Positions 39,495 through 48,025 are shown, numbered from the stretch's first letter. The stretch: DNA of 57,164 nt from Cupriavidus basilensis OR16 (GCF_000243095.1 NZ_AHJE01000101.1:1-57164); one strand, 5' to 3'. The notes: generated by a model from the letters alone, not told the origin. Numbers and translations are program-made.

Positions 39495-40304
39495 ATGAGC
39501 AATCGCATTCGAGTCGCCGTGGGCGGCGTGACCGGCTGGGCCGGCGGCGAACTGGCGCGCGGCGTGGCGCACGCGGACGACATGACGCTGGTGGCCGGGC
39601 TGTCGCGCGGTGCGGCCGGCCAGACCCTGGCGGCGCTGACCGCGCACAAGGGCACGCCGGGCGTGGCGGTGGCCAGCATCGACGAGCTGGCGCAAGGCGC
39701 CTTCGACGTTTATGTGGAATACACCAAGCCGGACATTGCCAAGCGCAACATCCTGCAAGCGCTGGCGAAGGGCGCGCACGTGGTGGTGGGCACCTCCGGG
39801 CTATCCGACGAGGACTATGCCGAGATTGATGCCGCGGCGCGCCAGGCCGGGCGCGGCGTGCTGGCCTGCGGCAACTTTGCCATTACCGTGGTGCTGCTGC
39901 AGAAGTTCGCCGAGATGGCCGCACGCCACCTGGAACACTGGGAAATCATCGACTACGCCAAGGCCGGCAAGATCGACGTGCCCTCCGGCACCGTGCGCGA
40001 GCTGGCCTATCGCCTGGGCCAGGTCCGCGAAGCCGCGCAAGCGGTGCCCATCGACCAGGTCAAAGGCCCGAAAGAGACGCGTGGCGCAACGATGTCCGGC
40101 AGCCAGGTGCACGCCGTGCGCCTGCCGGGCTACCAGCTTGGCGTGGAGGTGATCTTCGGCGCCGACGGGCAGCGCCTGCACCTGAAGCACGAGTCCGGCG
40201 ACGGCTCCAAGCCCTATGTCTCGGGCGCCCTGCTGGCGATCCGCAAGGTGCATACCGTGACGGGCCTGGTGCGCGGGCTGGACAAGGTCATGGAGGGGCT
40301 CTGA
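39495..40304 (+). CDS. DapB-like reductase lacking the catalytic His
   Basis: This 269-residue protein has the DapB layout: nucleotide-binding RVAVGGVTGWAGGELARGV, GTSGLSDEDY, CGNFAITVVLLQKFAEMAA, and the signature region EIIDYAKAGKIDVPSGT (150-166). Aligned to E. coli DapB EIIEAHHRHKVDAPSGT, the two His (159 and 160) are Ala155 and Lys156, while the Lys and PSGT are kept. Loss of both His makes ordinary 4-hydroxy-tetrahydrodipicolinate reductase activity doubtful. It follows an Lrp gene and lysine-catabolism genes, so a related cyclic imine such as piperideine carboxylate is a reasonable guess. AGGAGAG lies upstream. Confidence 0.8.
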   Translation: MSNRIRVAVGGVTGWAGGELARGVAHADDMTLVAGLSRGAAGQTLAALTAHKGTPGVAVASIDELAQGAFDVYVEYTKPDIAKRNILQALAKGAHVVVGTSGLSDEDYAEIDAAARQAGRGVLACGNFAITVVLLQKFAEMAARHLEHWEIIDYAKAGKIDVPSGTVRELAYRLGQVREAAQAVPIDQVKGPKETRGATMSGSQVHAVRLPGYQLGVEVIFGADGQRLHLKHESGDGSKPYVSGALLAIRKVHTVTGLVRGLDKVMEGL

Positions 40305-40315
40305 GTACTTTGCGC

Positions 40316-40344
40316 GCTTTGCGGCGCGCCAGGCGCCGCGAAGC
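40316..40344. terminator. Hairpin between convergent genes
   Basis: GCTTTGCGGCGC (40316-40327) pairs with GCGCCGCGAAGC (40333-40344) with one G-U pair and a 5-base loop. It lies between the stops of the DapB-like gene (40304) and the next minus-strand gene (40353). Confidence 0.65.
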
Positions 40345-40352
40345 CACCAACG

Positions 40353-41021
40353 CTACCAGCTGCCTTCCTTCCCCTTCTTCTCCCCGGCCTTGCCGCTCGG
40401 CGCCGCTTGCGGGGCGGACGCCGGCTTGGGGTTGAGCTGTTGCGCCATGGCGTTGTCCTGGTTGGCCATCAAGATGCGGGCCTGGGGCAGCAGGAGTTCG
40501 ATGGTGCCAGTATTGGGATCCTCCGGAATGGCGTAGAGCTCGACGGTCAGCGGCTTTCTCATCCAGCCGGCATGCAGGCTGGTGACCGGCTGGCCGGCCT
40601 TGTCCTTCATCTTCACCTGCTCGGAACGGAACGGCTTGCCGTAGCGCGCGGTGAGGCTGTCCACCGCGTCTTTCTCGGAGCGCACGCCGTCGGTCGGCAC
40701 GATCACGCCAACCAGCGCATTACCGTCGACAAAGGCCACCACGTGGGGTCCGTCCATGAAGGCGGGCCGCTTGTCGCGCGGCACGCCAACCTGGCGCATC
40801 ACGCCATCGCCACGCACTTCGACACACAGGGCGGTCACGTCACGTCCGTCGGGGGTGCGCTTGTCGGCGCAATCGGGCAGCGTGGGCAGCGGGCTGCCGA
40901 TCTCCAGGCTACCCAGCATCGGCGCCAGTTTGTCGGCGGCGCCATCCTTGGGGGCGGCGCCGGCCCAAGGTGAAACCAGCAGCAGGCTGGCAACGGCCAG
41001 CCCGGCGAGGGGGTATTTCAT
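40353..41021 (-). CDS. Secreted protein of unknown function
   Basis: This 222-residue protein has a signal peptide (PLAGLAVASLLLVSPWAGAA) cut near residue 23. The mature part, with two Cys (LPDCADKRTP and TALCVEVRG), could form one disulfide, and the tail is rich in Pro, Ala, Lys and Gly (PASAPQAAPSGKAGEKKG). I recognise no domain. The start at 41021 gives a proper signal; CAGGAGTCTGG sits just upstream. It converges on the DapB-like gene across a hairpin. Confidence 0.7.
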   Translation of the reverse strand: MKYPLAGLAVASLLLVSPWAGAAPKDGAADKLAPMLGSLEIGSPLPTLPDCADKRTPDGRDVTALCVEVRGDGVMRQVGVPRDKRPAFMDGPHVVAFVDGNALVGVIVPTDGVRSEKDAVDSLTARYGKPFRSEQVKMKDKAGQPVTSLHAGWMRKPLTVELYAIPEDPNTGTIELLLPQARILMANQDNAMAQQLNPKPASAPQAAPSGKAGEKKGKEGSW

Positions 41022-41117
41022 CCAGACTCCTGAGAAAAGCTCCGGATTGGAGCGCCCCGCGCGCGCGTGGTTCCTGCCGCCAGCCACAAGATGGCATGGC
41101 AGCCACACTGCCGGGAG

Positions 41118-41462
41118 TTAATGCGTCATATTCATCACCGCGTTGGCCAGCACCGCCAGCAGCACCAGCAGCAAGCCCCAGAGCAGCAGGCGCGGCACCC
41201 GGCTGGGCGGCAACTGCGGGCGCGGCGAGCGCACCGATGATGGCCGTGACGGGCGCTGACGGGTACGGCCGTGCAGGCCACGGGTATGCCAGACGGTGTC
41301 CGGCCCGAGGTCGCGCAACGCGGTGCTTTCCTTGCCATGCGGCTTCCGTAGGCTTTGCGGACGTTGCGCACCCTGTGACTTCTGTGACTTCTGCGGCTGC
41401 TGCGGCTGCTGCGGCTGCCGGCGTGGTGCGGTGTTACTGCCCGGCGGTCGATTTGTGGCCAT
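41118..41462 (-). CDS. Small basic protein with C-terminal membrane anchor
   Basis: This 114-residue protein is basic and rich in Pro, Gln and Arg (PRRQPQQPQQPQKSQKSQ) with a single hydrophobic C-terminal helix, LLLWGLLLVLLAVLANAVM. A good ribosome site, GGGGAG, lies before ATG 41462. The layout suggests a cytoplasmic basic tail and a tail-anchored membrane segment. I recognise no family. It lies between a secreted protein gene and the CLC gene on the same strand. Confidence 0.6.
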   Translation of the reverse strand: MATNRPPGSNTAPRRQPQQPQQPQKSQKSQGAQRPQSLRKPHGKESTALRDLGPDTVWHTRGLHGRTRQRPSRPSSVRSPRPQLPPSRVPRLLLWGLLLVLLAVLANAVMNMTH

Positions 41463-41591
41463 CTGTGCTCCCCGGTTCGTCGTGCCGGCACGGATCCACT
41501 CGTGCCGCCGATACACAGCGCCGGGTGCATGGCCCGGGCGCCGCCCATGGTAAGACAAAGCGGCGCCCTGCACCATGGCCATGGCCTCGCC

Positions 41592-43115
41592 TTATGCGAG
41601 CGGGGCCGCTTTCCGCGTGACCGTTAGCGCCTCGCGCCGGAAGGCATGGCCCACGTAGTGATAGAACGGCTGCGGGCAAAACTGGCGCGCCAGGAACGAG
41701 GCCAGCAGCGACGCCGCCAGCAGGAACAAGGTGAGGTCCTGCGAGCGCGTCATTTCCATCACGATCACGCTGGCGGTGATGGGTGCCTGGGTGGCGGCGG
41801 CCAGGAAGGCCGCCATCGACACCAGCGCCAGCACGCGCGGCTCGGCCATGACGCCGAAGAGGTGGCCGACCCAATCCGCCACATTGGCGCCGATGCCGGC
41901 ACCGATGGCCAGCGACGGCGTAAAAATGCCACCGGGAACGCCCGCGAAATACGAGACCACGGTCGCCACCAGCTTGGCCACGCCAAACCACAGCGTGGCG
42001 TGCGGCTCGCCATTGATCAGGCCGGCAGCCTGCGCGTAGCCGGTGCCAAAGGTGGCGCCGCCGGTGGACCAGCCGATCACCGCGGCTACCAGGCCGCACA
42101 GGAAGGCCAGCAGCACGGGATGCTGCAACGGCCACGCGCGCAGCCGCGCCGGCATCAGCGCGGGCACGCCGCCGATCAGCAGCTTGGCAAACAGCCCGCC
42201 GAGCACGCCATTGACCAAGGCGCACAGCAATACCGGCCCCCAGGCATCATGCAGCGCGAGGATCGGCGTCTTGACGCTGAAATAGGGATTGTTGCCGAGG
42301 ATCGCCAGCTTGACGCTGAAATAGGGATTGTTGCCGAGGATCGCCAGCGAGAGAAAACCGGCGGTCAGCACCCCTGACAGCACCAGCCGGTCCCAGCGCA
42401 CTGCCGTGCCGCGGCCAAGCTCCTCGATGGCGAACACCACCCCGGCCAGCGGCGTGTTGAAGGCGGCGGCCAGGCCCCCAGCGGCACCGGCGGCAATCAA
42501 CGCGTTGGGATGAAAGCCGATGCGAAAGCGCAGCTTCTCCTGGCACCAGCGCCCCCAGCTCAGCATGGCCGCGGCGCCTACCTGCACCGACGGCCCTTCG
42601 CGGCCGATGGAGGCACCCGCCAGCAGCCCGCCGGTGGTCAGCAGCACTTTCCACATTGACTGGCGGAACGACACCAGCAGGGTCTGCGCGGGTCCCGCCG
42701 GAGGCAGGCCGAACGAGGCGATCACCTGCGGGATGCCGCTGCCGCGCGCCTGCGGAGCGAGGCGGATCGTAAGCCAGCGCAGCGCGGCCAGCCCGAAGGG
42801 CAGCAGCACGAATGCCAGCCAGGGCGTGGCCGATGTGAGCTGCGCGTTCCAGCGCAGGGCGATCTCGGCAATCCAGGCGAAGATCAATGAGAACAGCGCC
42901 ACGCAGCCGGCTCCACACATGAAGACGGCGTAGCGCAAGGTGGTGCGGGAGATACGCCACATCTGGCGCGACTTGCGGCCAGCGGCCTTGCTGGCGCGGC
43001 GGCGCAGCGCCAGCAGCCGATCGCGGTCGGAGGCGCGGTCGGAGACGCGGTCGGAGACGTCGCCGGAATCGGGCTGTTCGGGATGTGGGTTGTGATTTGG
43101 CTCGGCGTCGTTCAT
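41592..43115 (-). CDS. CLC family chloride channel/transporter with internal tandem duplication
   Basis: This 507-residue membrane protein has the three CLC selectivity motifs: GSGIPQVIA, GREGPSVQVGA (with gating Glu) and GGIFTPSLAIG. The intracellular proton Glu is likely in FAIEELGRG. The two Glu suggest a proton-chloride antiporter, not a channel. There are two oddities. Residues about 257-282 hold LAILGNNPYFSVK twice in tandem, from a perfect 39-base duplication. The N-terminal tail has SDRVSDRASDRDR repeats. The duplicated loop lies between helices after FLS and before TPILALHD. Function as duplicated is unknown. Confidence 0.88.
   Translation of the reverse strand: MNDAEPNHNPHPEQPDSGDVSDRVSDRASDRDRLLALRRRASKAAGRKSRQMWRISRTTLRYAVFMCGAGCVALFSLIFAWIAEIALRWNAQLTSATPWLAFVLLPFGLAALRWLTIRLAPQARGSGIPQVIASFGLPPAGPAQTLLVSFRQSMWKVLLTTGGLLAGASIGREGPSVQVGAAAMLSWGRWCQEKLRFRIGFHPNALIAAGAAGGLAAAFNTPLAGVVFAIEELGRGTAVRWDRLVLSGVLTAGFLSLAILGNNPYFSVKLAILGNNPYFSVKTPILALHDAWGPVLLCALVNGVLGGLFAKLLIGGVPALMPARLRAWPLQHPVLLAFLCGLVAAVIGWSTGGATFGTGYAQAAGLINGEPHATLWFGVAKLVATVVSYFAGVPGGIFTPSLAIGAGIGANVADWVGHLFGVMAEPRVLALVSMAAFLAAATQAPITASVIVMEMTRSQDLTLFLLAASLLASFLARQFCPQPFYHYVGHAFRREALTVTRKAAPLA
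42271..42348 (-). repeat. 39-base in-frame tandem duplication in the CLC gene
   Basis: Bases 42271-42309 and 42310-42348 are identical and adjacent (unit begins TTGACGCTGAAATAGGGATT on the plus strand). Being a multiple of three, it adds 13 residues without breaking the frame. Confidence 0.97.
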
Positions 43116-43229
43116 GGAGCGGCAGGCGTGGGCAAGGAAACGCCATGACTGGCCCGAGGGCCGGATTCATCACGGCGTGATGGAACTATACGCCGATCGC
43201 CGCCAAGCCTGCCGCGCGCAAATCACACC

Positions 43230-43260
43230 CCCGTCACGCACCCGTCACGCACCCGTCACG
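43230..43260. repeat. Three 11-base repeats upstream of the CLC gene
   Basis: CCCGTCACGCA occurs at 43230 and 43241, with a partial third copy at 43252. The array lies in the 173-base spacer between the CLC start and the stop of the TctC-type gene. Confidence 0.7.
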
Positions 43261-43288
43261 TGCCAATCCCGGACCGCATGGCCACCGC

Positions 43289-44266
43289 TCAATCCAGGCT
43301 GACGTGGTTGGCGCGGATCACCTTGCCCCAATGCTCACGATCCGCCTCGATGTAGCGGTCGATCTCGGCCTGGGTGCGCGGCGGCTGGATCACCAGTCCC
43401 AGTGCGCTGAAGGTCGCGCGGAACTGCGGGTCCTTGAGGACCTGCGCTGCGGCAGCCTGCAGCTTTTCCACCACATCTGGCGGCGTCTGCGCCGGCACCG
43501 CGAGCCCGAACCAGGTCGCGGCCTGGAAGTTGGGATAACCGCTTTCGGCCACCGTCGGTACATTGGGCAGCACTTCCAGCCTGTTGCGGCCGGTAACCGC
43601 CAGCGCACGCAGCTTGCCACCCTTGATGTGCGGCAGCGAGGTGCTGACCACGTCCACCATCAGTTGCACATCGTTGGCGAGCAGCGCCGACAGCGCCGGT
43701 GCGCTGCCGTTGTACGGCACATGGGTGACCGAGATGCCGAGTTCGGTCTTGAGCATTTCCGTGGCGAGTTGCAGCGCGTTGCCCAGGCCGACCGAAGCGT
43801 AGTTGAGCTTGCCGCCGCTGGCCTTGGCGTAGGCCGCGAACTCGCGGATATTGGTCGCTGGCACGTGGCTGTTGGTCACCACCACCAGTGGCGCCTCGGC
43901 GCCGACGGTGAAGATCCTGAAGTCACGCGGCGGATCGTAGGCAATCTTCTTGTAGAGCATCGGGTTGAGCACCATGCTGCCGTTGGTGGCCAGCACCATG
44001 GTGTAGCCGTCGGCGGGCGCGCGCGCCACGCTCTGCGTGCCGATCATGGTGGCCGCGCCGGGGCGGTTCTCCACTACCACGGTCTGCTTGAGCGCACGGC
44101 TCATGCCGTCAGCCAGCCCGCGCCCGAACTGGTCGGTGGAGCCGCCCGGCGTGTAGGGCACCACCAGCTTGATGGGGCGGTCGGGATAGGCGGCAGCCGC
44201 CAGCTGCGAACAGGCGAAGACGGCGGCGCCAGCCCAGGCGCGCCATCCGGTTTTCCAGCTATGCAT
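43289..44266 (-). CDS. Tripartite tricarboxylate transporter substrate-binding protein (TctC/Bug family)
   Basis: This 325-residue periplasmic protein has a signal peptide (GAAVFACSQLAAAAYP), then YPDRPIKLVVPYTPGGSTDQ, the classic Bug opening. The ligand-site segments VENRPGAATMIGTQSVA, DVVSTSLPHIKGGKLRALAV and VPTVAESGYPNFQAATW follow. Burkholderiales encode many of these as orphans without the TctA and TctB membrane parts, as here. It follows the acyl-CoA ligase gene on the same strand and may bind a carboxylate that is then activated. GGAGACGACC precedes the start. Confidence 0.92.
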   Translation of the reverse strand: MHSWKTGWRAWAGAAVFACSQLAAAAYPDRPIKLVVPYTPGGSTDQFGRGLADGMSRALKQTVVVENRPGAATMIGTQSVARAPADGYTMVLATNGSMVLNPMLYKKIAYDPPRDFRIFTVGAEAPLVVVTNSHVPATNIREFAAYAKASGGKLNYASVGLGNALQLATEMLKTELGISVTHVPYNGSAPALSALLANDVQLMVDVVSTSLPHIKGGKLRALAVTGRNRLEVLPNVPTVAESGYPNFQAATWFGLAVPAQTPPDVVEKLQAAAAQVLKDPQFRATFSALGLVIQPPRTQAEIDRYIEADREHWGKVIRANHVSLD

Positions 44267-44296
44267 GGGGTCGTCTCCTTGGTTTTTCTGATGTCC

Positions 44297-44338
44297 GGTG
44301 CTTGGTGCTTGGTGCTTGGTGCTTGGTGCTTGGTGCTT
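44297..44338. repeat. Six perfect heptamer repeats (GGTGCTT)
   Basis: GGTGCTT is repeated six times without error from 44297 to 44338, then partly (GGTGTTGG). It lies in the 87-base spacer before the TctC-type gene start, where length changes could alter leader spacing. Confidence 0.95.
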
Positions 44339-44353
44339 GGTGTTGGATACGGC

Positions 44354-45859
44354 TCACACCCGCCGCGTGCGGCCTTCCCAGTACTTGTCGCGCAGGCGGC
44401 GCTTGGCCAGCTTGCCGGTATCGTCGCGCGGCAGCAGCGCTTCCACCACGATGGTGCGCGGCACCTTGAAGCCGGACAGGCGCTGGCGCAGCCATTCGAT
44501 GATGGCGCCCTCTTCCAGCGTGGCGTCCGCTGCCGGTTGCACCATGGCCAGCAGGCGCTCGCCGTATTCATCGTCTGGCACGCCGAACACCACGCAGTCG
44601 GCCACGCCGGGATAGCGCACCAGTTCGTGCTCGATTTCGGCCGGGTAGATGTTCACGCCGCCGGAGATCACCATGTCCGAGGCGCGGTCGCAGATAAAGA
44701 GGTAGCCGTCGGCGTCCAGGTAGCCCATGTCGCCCAGGCTCACCAGGCCGTCGCGTTCGATGGCGCGGCGGGCGGCCTCGTTGTTGCGGTAGGTGAAGTC
44801 CGGGTAGGCCGGCTGGCGCACATAGACCAGGCCGATCTCGCCGGGCGCGCAGGCAACGCCGTGCTCATCCAGGATGCGCACTTCGCCCTGGTCCACCGCG
44901 CGGCCCGCCGTGCCGGGCTTGGCCATGGCGTCGGCGGGGGTGGCCACGGTGATCATGCCGGCCTCGCTCGAGGCATAGGTCTCGTGGATCACCGGGCCGA
45001 GCCAGTCGAGCATGGCGCGCTTGATCTCGGGCGCGCACGGCGCGCCGGTCGAGGCGACAAAGCGCAGCGAGGACAGGTCGTAGCGCGCGCGCACCTCGGA
45101 CGGCACCTTGAGCATGCGCACATACATGATCGGCACCAGGTAGAGCACGTCGATGCGGTGCTTCTCCACCAGCGCCAGCACCTGTTCCGGATCGAAGCGC
45201 GCGCACAGCACCAGGCGCTCGCCGAGCTGCAGCGCGTTCTGGATAAACACGCCCGGCGCGCTGTGATAGAGCGGTGCGGCCATCAGCGCGCGCGTGCCCT
45301 GCACGATGCCCATGGTCTGCGCGACCACCGAGCGCATGCGCGCCAGTTGCTCGTCCAGCATGGTCAGCGGCGGCGCCGCGCGCAGCACGCCCTTGGGGCG
45401 GCCGGTGGTGCCGGAGGTGTAGGCCATGTGGCCACGCGGCGCCACGCGCGGGCCGTCGTAGGGCTGCTGCGTGGCTAGCCAGCTTTCATAGTCGGTCGTG
45501 CCGGCGGGCCTGTCCTGGCCCGGCGCGGCCACGGCCAGCACCGGCACGCCTGCCGGCACCACCGCGCGCACGCCGTCCATCAGGTCGGCGTTGACAATCA
45601 AGGCGCGCGCGCCGCTGTCGGTCAGCAGGAAGCGGATTTCTTCCGCGGTGAAATGCCAGTTGATCGGGCAGTAATAGGTGCCGGCGGTGCGGCAGGCGTG
45701 CACGATATCGGCAAAGACCGGGTCGTTGCGCAGCAGTACCGCTACCACGTCGCCCTCGGCCAGGCCGAGCGCGCGCAGGCCGCCGGCCAGGTGCGCGCCG
45801 CGCTCGCTCAGTTCGGCGCCGGTACGGTGGGTGTCTTCAAACCAGAGGTCAGCGGCCAT
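44354..45859 (-). CDS. Acyl-CoA ligase (AMP-dependent synthetase)
   Basis: This 501-residue adenylate-forming ligase has the phosphate loop YTSGTTGRPKG, the adenine motif ETYASSEAGMITVATP, the hinge DMGYLDADGYLFICDRASDMVISGG region with NIYPAEIE, and the C-terminal catalytic Lys in the DDTGKLAKRRLR tail. Such enzymes activate fatty or aromatic acids; the exact acid is not readable. It starts one base inside the stop of the SDR gene (TGATG), so it is the second gene of an operon with a dienoyl-CoA-reductase-like enzyme, which points to fatty-acid breakdown. Confidence 0.88.
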   Translation of the reverse strand: MAADLWFEDTHRTGAELSERGAHLAGGLRALGLAEGDVVAVLLRNDPVFADIVHACRTAGTYYCPINWHFTAEEIRFLLTDSGARALIVNADLMDGVRAVVPAGVPVLAVAAPGQDRPAGTTDYESWLATQQPYDGPRVAPRGHMAYTSGTTGRPKGVLRAAPPLTMLDEQLARMRSVVAQTMGIVQGTRALMAAPLYHSAPGVFIQNALQLGERLVLCARFDPEQVLALVEKHRIDVLYLVPIMYVRMLKVPSEVRARYDLSSLRFVASTGAPCAPEIKRAMLDWLGPVIHETYASSEAGMITVATPADAMAKPGTAGRAVDQGEVRILDEHGVACAPGEIGLVYVRQPAYPDFTYRNNEAARRAIERDGLVSLGDMGYLDADGYLFICDRASDMVISGGVNIYPAEIEHELVRYPGVADCVVFGVPDDEYGERLLAMVQPAADATLEEGAIIEWLRQRLSGFKVPRTIVVEALLPRDDTGKLAKRRLRDKYWEGRTRRV

Positions 45860-46788
45860 CAGTTATCTCCAGCCTGGCTAGATGTCGATGTATGGGTAGG
45901 GGTGGGTGCGTTGACGGTGCGGCCGGCGCGATCAGCGGCGTTTCTAGCCGCGATGCGCTCACGCGCGGCTTGCCACTCGGCGTCGCCCCAATCGAGGTAC
46001 TGCTTGAAATAAGCGCCGTTGGCGAGGTAATCGCCGCCATCCAGCGCAATGGTCTGTCCGTTGATCCAGGAGTTGTCGCGGGCCAGCAGGAAGGCGGCCA
46101 GGTTGCCGATGTCCTGCGGCTGGCCGATGCGGCCCGTGGGGTTCTGGCCGCTCATCGCGTCTTGCTGCGAATCCTGCGGGCGCAGGCGCGAGCCCGCGCC
46201 TTCGGTGGGGATCACGCCCGGCGCAATGGCGTTGCAGCGGATGCCGTGGCGGCCCCATTCCACGGCCAGCGACTTGGTCATGGCATCCACGCCCGCCTTG
46301 GACATGGCGGACGGCACCACGAAAGGCGAGCCGGTCCAGACCCAGGTCACGACGATCGACAGGACCGAGCCGGGATGGCCGTCGCGGATCCAGCGCTTGC
46401 CCACGGCCTGCGTGGTGTAGAAGGTACCGCGAAAGACGATGTCGGAGATGGCGTGAAAGGCGTTGGGCGACAGGTCCTCGGTGCGGCTGATGAAGTTGCC
46501 GGCGGCGTTGTTGACCAGGCAATCGAGCGGGCCGTGCCGGGTCCAGATGGTCTCGATCATGGCGTCGACGGCAGCCGCGTCGCGGATGTCCACCGCGTGC
46601 GTCACGACCTTGGTGCCGTGCTGGTGGCGCAACATCTGCGCGGCCTCGTCCAGCACCGCCAGCCGGCGCCCGCACAGGTGCAGTTCCGCCCCCAGCCCGG
46701 CCAGGCGTTCGGCCATGATCAGGCCCAGCCCGGTGCCGCCGCCGGTGATCAGCACGCGCTGCCCGGCGAAAAGATCGTTCTTGAACAT
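45859..46788 (-). CDS. SDR oxidoreductase, 2,4-dienoyl-CoA reductase type
   Basis: This 309-residue protein has NAD(P) binding RVLITGGGTGLGLIMAERLA, the NNAG-like VNNAAGNFISRTEDLSPNAF, and PSAMSKAGVDAMTKSLAVEW. In the last block the usual SDR YxxxK reads SAMSK: the Tyr is absent, as in 2,4-dienoyl-CoA reductases, which use another Tyr. That and the adjoining acyl-CoA ligase support a role in unsaturated fatty-acid oxidation. The C-terminal tail past residue 280 (Thr/Pro/Ser-rich) looks disordered. A GGAGACACC site precedes ATG 46788. It is divergent from a LysR gene. Confidence 0.87.
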   Translation of the reverse strand: MFKNDLFAGQRVLITGGGTGLGLIMAERLAGLGAELHLCGRRLAVLDEAAQMLRHQHGTKVVTHAVDIRDAAAVDAMIETIWTRHGPLDCLVNNAAGNFISRTEDLSPNAFHAISDIVFRGTFYTTQAVGKRWIRDGHPGSVLSIVVTWVWTGSPFVVPSAMSKAGVDAMTKSLAVEWGRHGIRCNAIAPGVIPTEGAGSRLRPQDSQQDAMSGQNPTGRIGQPQDIGNLAAFLLARDNSWINGQTIALDGGDYLANGAYFKQYLDWGDAEWQAARERIAARNAADRAGRTVNAPTPTHTSTSSQAGDN

Positions 46789-46948
46789 GGTGTCTCCTGC
46801 CTGTTTCAGGGCGGCGTCGCGCCGGCCTGGCCCCGCCTTGGCAATCCGGCGGGCATGGTCACTGTAGCCCCGGCTCCCGGTATCGACAATTCCCTCATCG
46901 CGACTCACAATGTTGCGCCATACGCGACAATTCTCCATGGAATCCCGG

Positions 46949-47881
46949 ATGGACCTCAACCTGATCCAGGCCTTCGTCGACATCGTCGAAGCCGGCAATT
47001 TGTCCGAGGCGGGACGCCGGCGCGGCGTCACGCGCTCCCAGGTCAGCCGCCAGCTGCGCGAGCTGGAACACCAGGCCGGCGCGCAGCTGTTGCGCCGTAC
47101 CACGCGGCGGCTGGAGTTGACCGAGCCGGGCCGCTCGCTTTACCAGCACGGCTTGCGCATCCTGCAGGAAGTGGCCTCCGCCCAAGCCGAGATCGACAGC
47201 CTGGGCACCACCCTGCGCGGCCACGTGCGCGTGAGCGTGCCGACAGGGCTGGGCGACACCTTCCTCGCGCCGCTGCTGCTGGAATTCACCGGGCAGCATC
47301 CCGGCATCTCGCTGCGGGTGTTCTTTGCCAACCGCGTGGTGGACCTGATCGCCGCGGAGATCGACGTGGCGCTCAAAGTCACCTCGCAGCCGCCGCTGGA
47401 CCACGTGGCGCGCGATATCTGCGCCATCGACTGGCAACTCTGCGCCTCGCCTGGCTACCTGGCCCGCCATGGCCCGCTGCAAACCCCGGCCGACCTGGCA
47501 CGCTGCCAGTTCCTGTGCCCGCCCTACCCCGCGCGGCGCTTCATGCTCACGCTCGATCGCGGCGAGCAGCGCGAGGAGGTGGAACTGAGCCCGCACCTGC
47601 AGTCCGAGCACTTCCCCTTCCTGATGCGCGCGGTGCGCGACGGCCATGGCGTGGGCCTGCTGCCGGTCTACGCCGGCTGGGAAGATGTGCGCGAAGGCCG
47701 CCTGGTGCCGGTGCTGACGGAATGGAAACCGGAGGGATTGGGCAGCCGGCTTTACATCATCACCACACCCAACCTGCATCCGTCGATGGCCACGCGCACC
47801 TTGATCGATTTCCTGCGCGAGCGGATTCCGGCGCTGGATGTCTTCAGCGACCGGGGTGATGCCGCTTTGTGCGCCCCCTGA
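46949..47881 (+). CDS. LysR-type transcriptional regulator
   Basis: This protein of about 310 residues has an N-terminal helix-turn-helix (DLNLIQAFVDIVEAGNLSEA, GVTRSQVSRQLRELE), a linker helix and a periplasmic-binding-like effector domain (HVRVSVPTGLGDTFLAPLLL; EIDVALKVTSQPP). I favour ATG 46949 because LysR proteins usually start 2-5 residues before the first helix. ATG 46937 and 46910 are in frame and possible. It is divergent from the SDR and ligase operon with 160 bases between, the normal arrangement for a LysR regulator and its target. Confidence 0.9.
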   Translation: MDLNLIQAFVDIVEAGNLSEAGRRRGVTRSQVSRQLRELEHQAGAQLLRRTTRRLELTEPGRSLYQHGLRILQEVASAQAEIDSLGTTLRGHVRVSVPTGLGDTFLAPLLLEFTGQHPGISLRVFFANRVVDLIAAEIDVALKVTSQPPLDHVARDICAIDWQLCASPGYLARHGPLQTPADLARCQFLCPPYPARRFMLTLDRGEQREEVELSPHLQSEHFPFLMRAVRDGHGVGLLPVYAGWEDVREGRLVPVLTEWKPEGLGSRLYIITTPNLHPSMATRTLIDFLRERIPALDVFSDRGDAALCAP

Positions 47882-47929
47882 TCCGCTGTGGCAGGGGTCT
47901 CCCCGCATGCCGCTTGCAGCGCGCCAGCA

Positions 47930-47948
47930 AACTTTCAAATTGCAAGTT
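47930..47948. promoter_or_regulatory. Near-palindromic site before the HxlR gene
   Basis: AACTTTCAAATTGCAAGTT (19 bases) is an almost perfect inverted repeat: AACTT and AAGTT arms with matching inner CAA/TTG. It lies about 80 bases before the HxlR regulator start, in the only AT-rich part of the spacer, and a further CTTGCAAA follows at about 47970. It is a candidate autoregulatory operator. Confidence 0.45.
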
Positions 47949-48025
47949 AAGATGCGCCGAAACCACTGGCTTGCAAAACAAAAGTAAAAACCGAGCTAAC
48001 CCTGCAAGCCGCGCGAGAGGAGACC

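Noticed and set aside
44297..44338. CRISPR array
   Set aside because: Seven-base units directly adjacent, no spacers, no cas genes: a simple tandem repeat.
43304..45478. 724-codon plus-strand frame opposite the TctC and ligase genes
   Set aside because: Both minus-strand genes have full motifs; the frame spans two genes and their repeat spacer, as codon shadows do.
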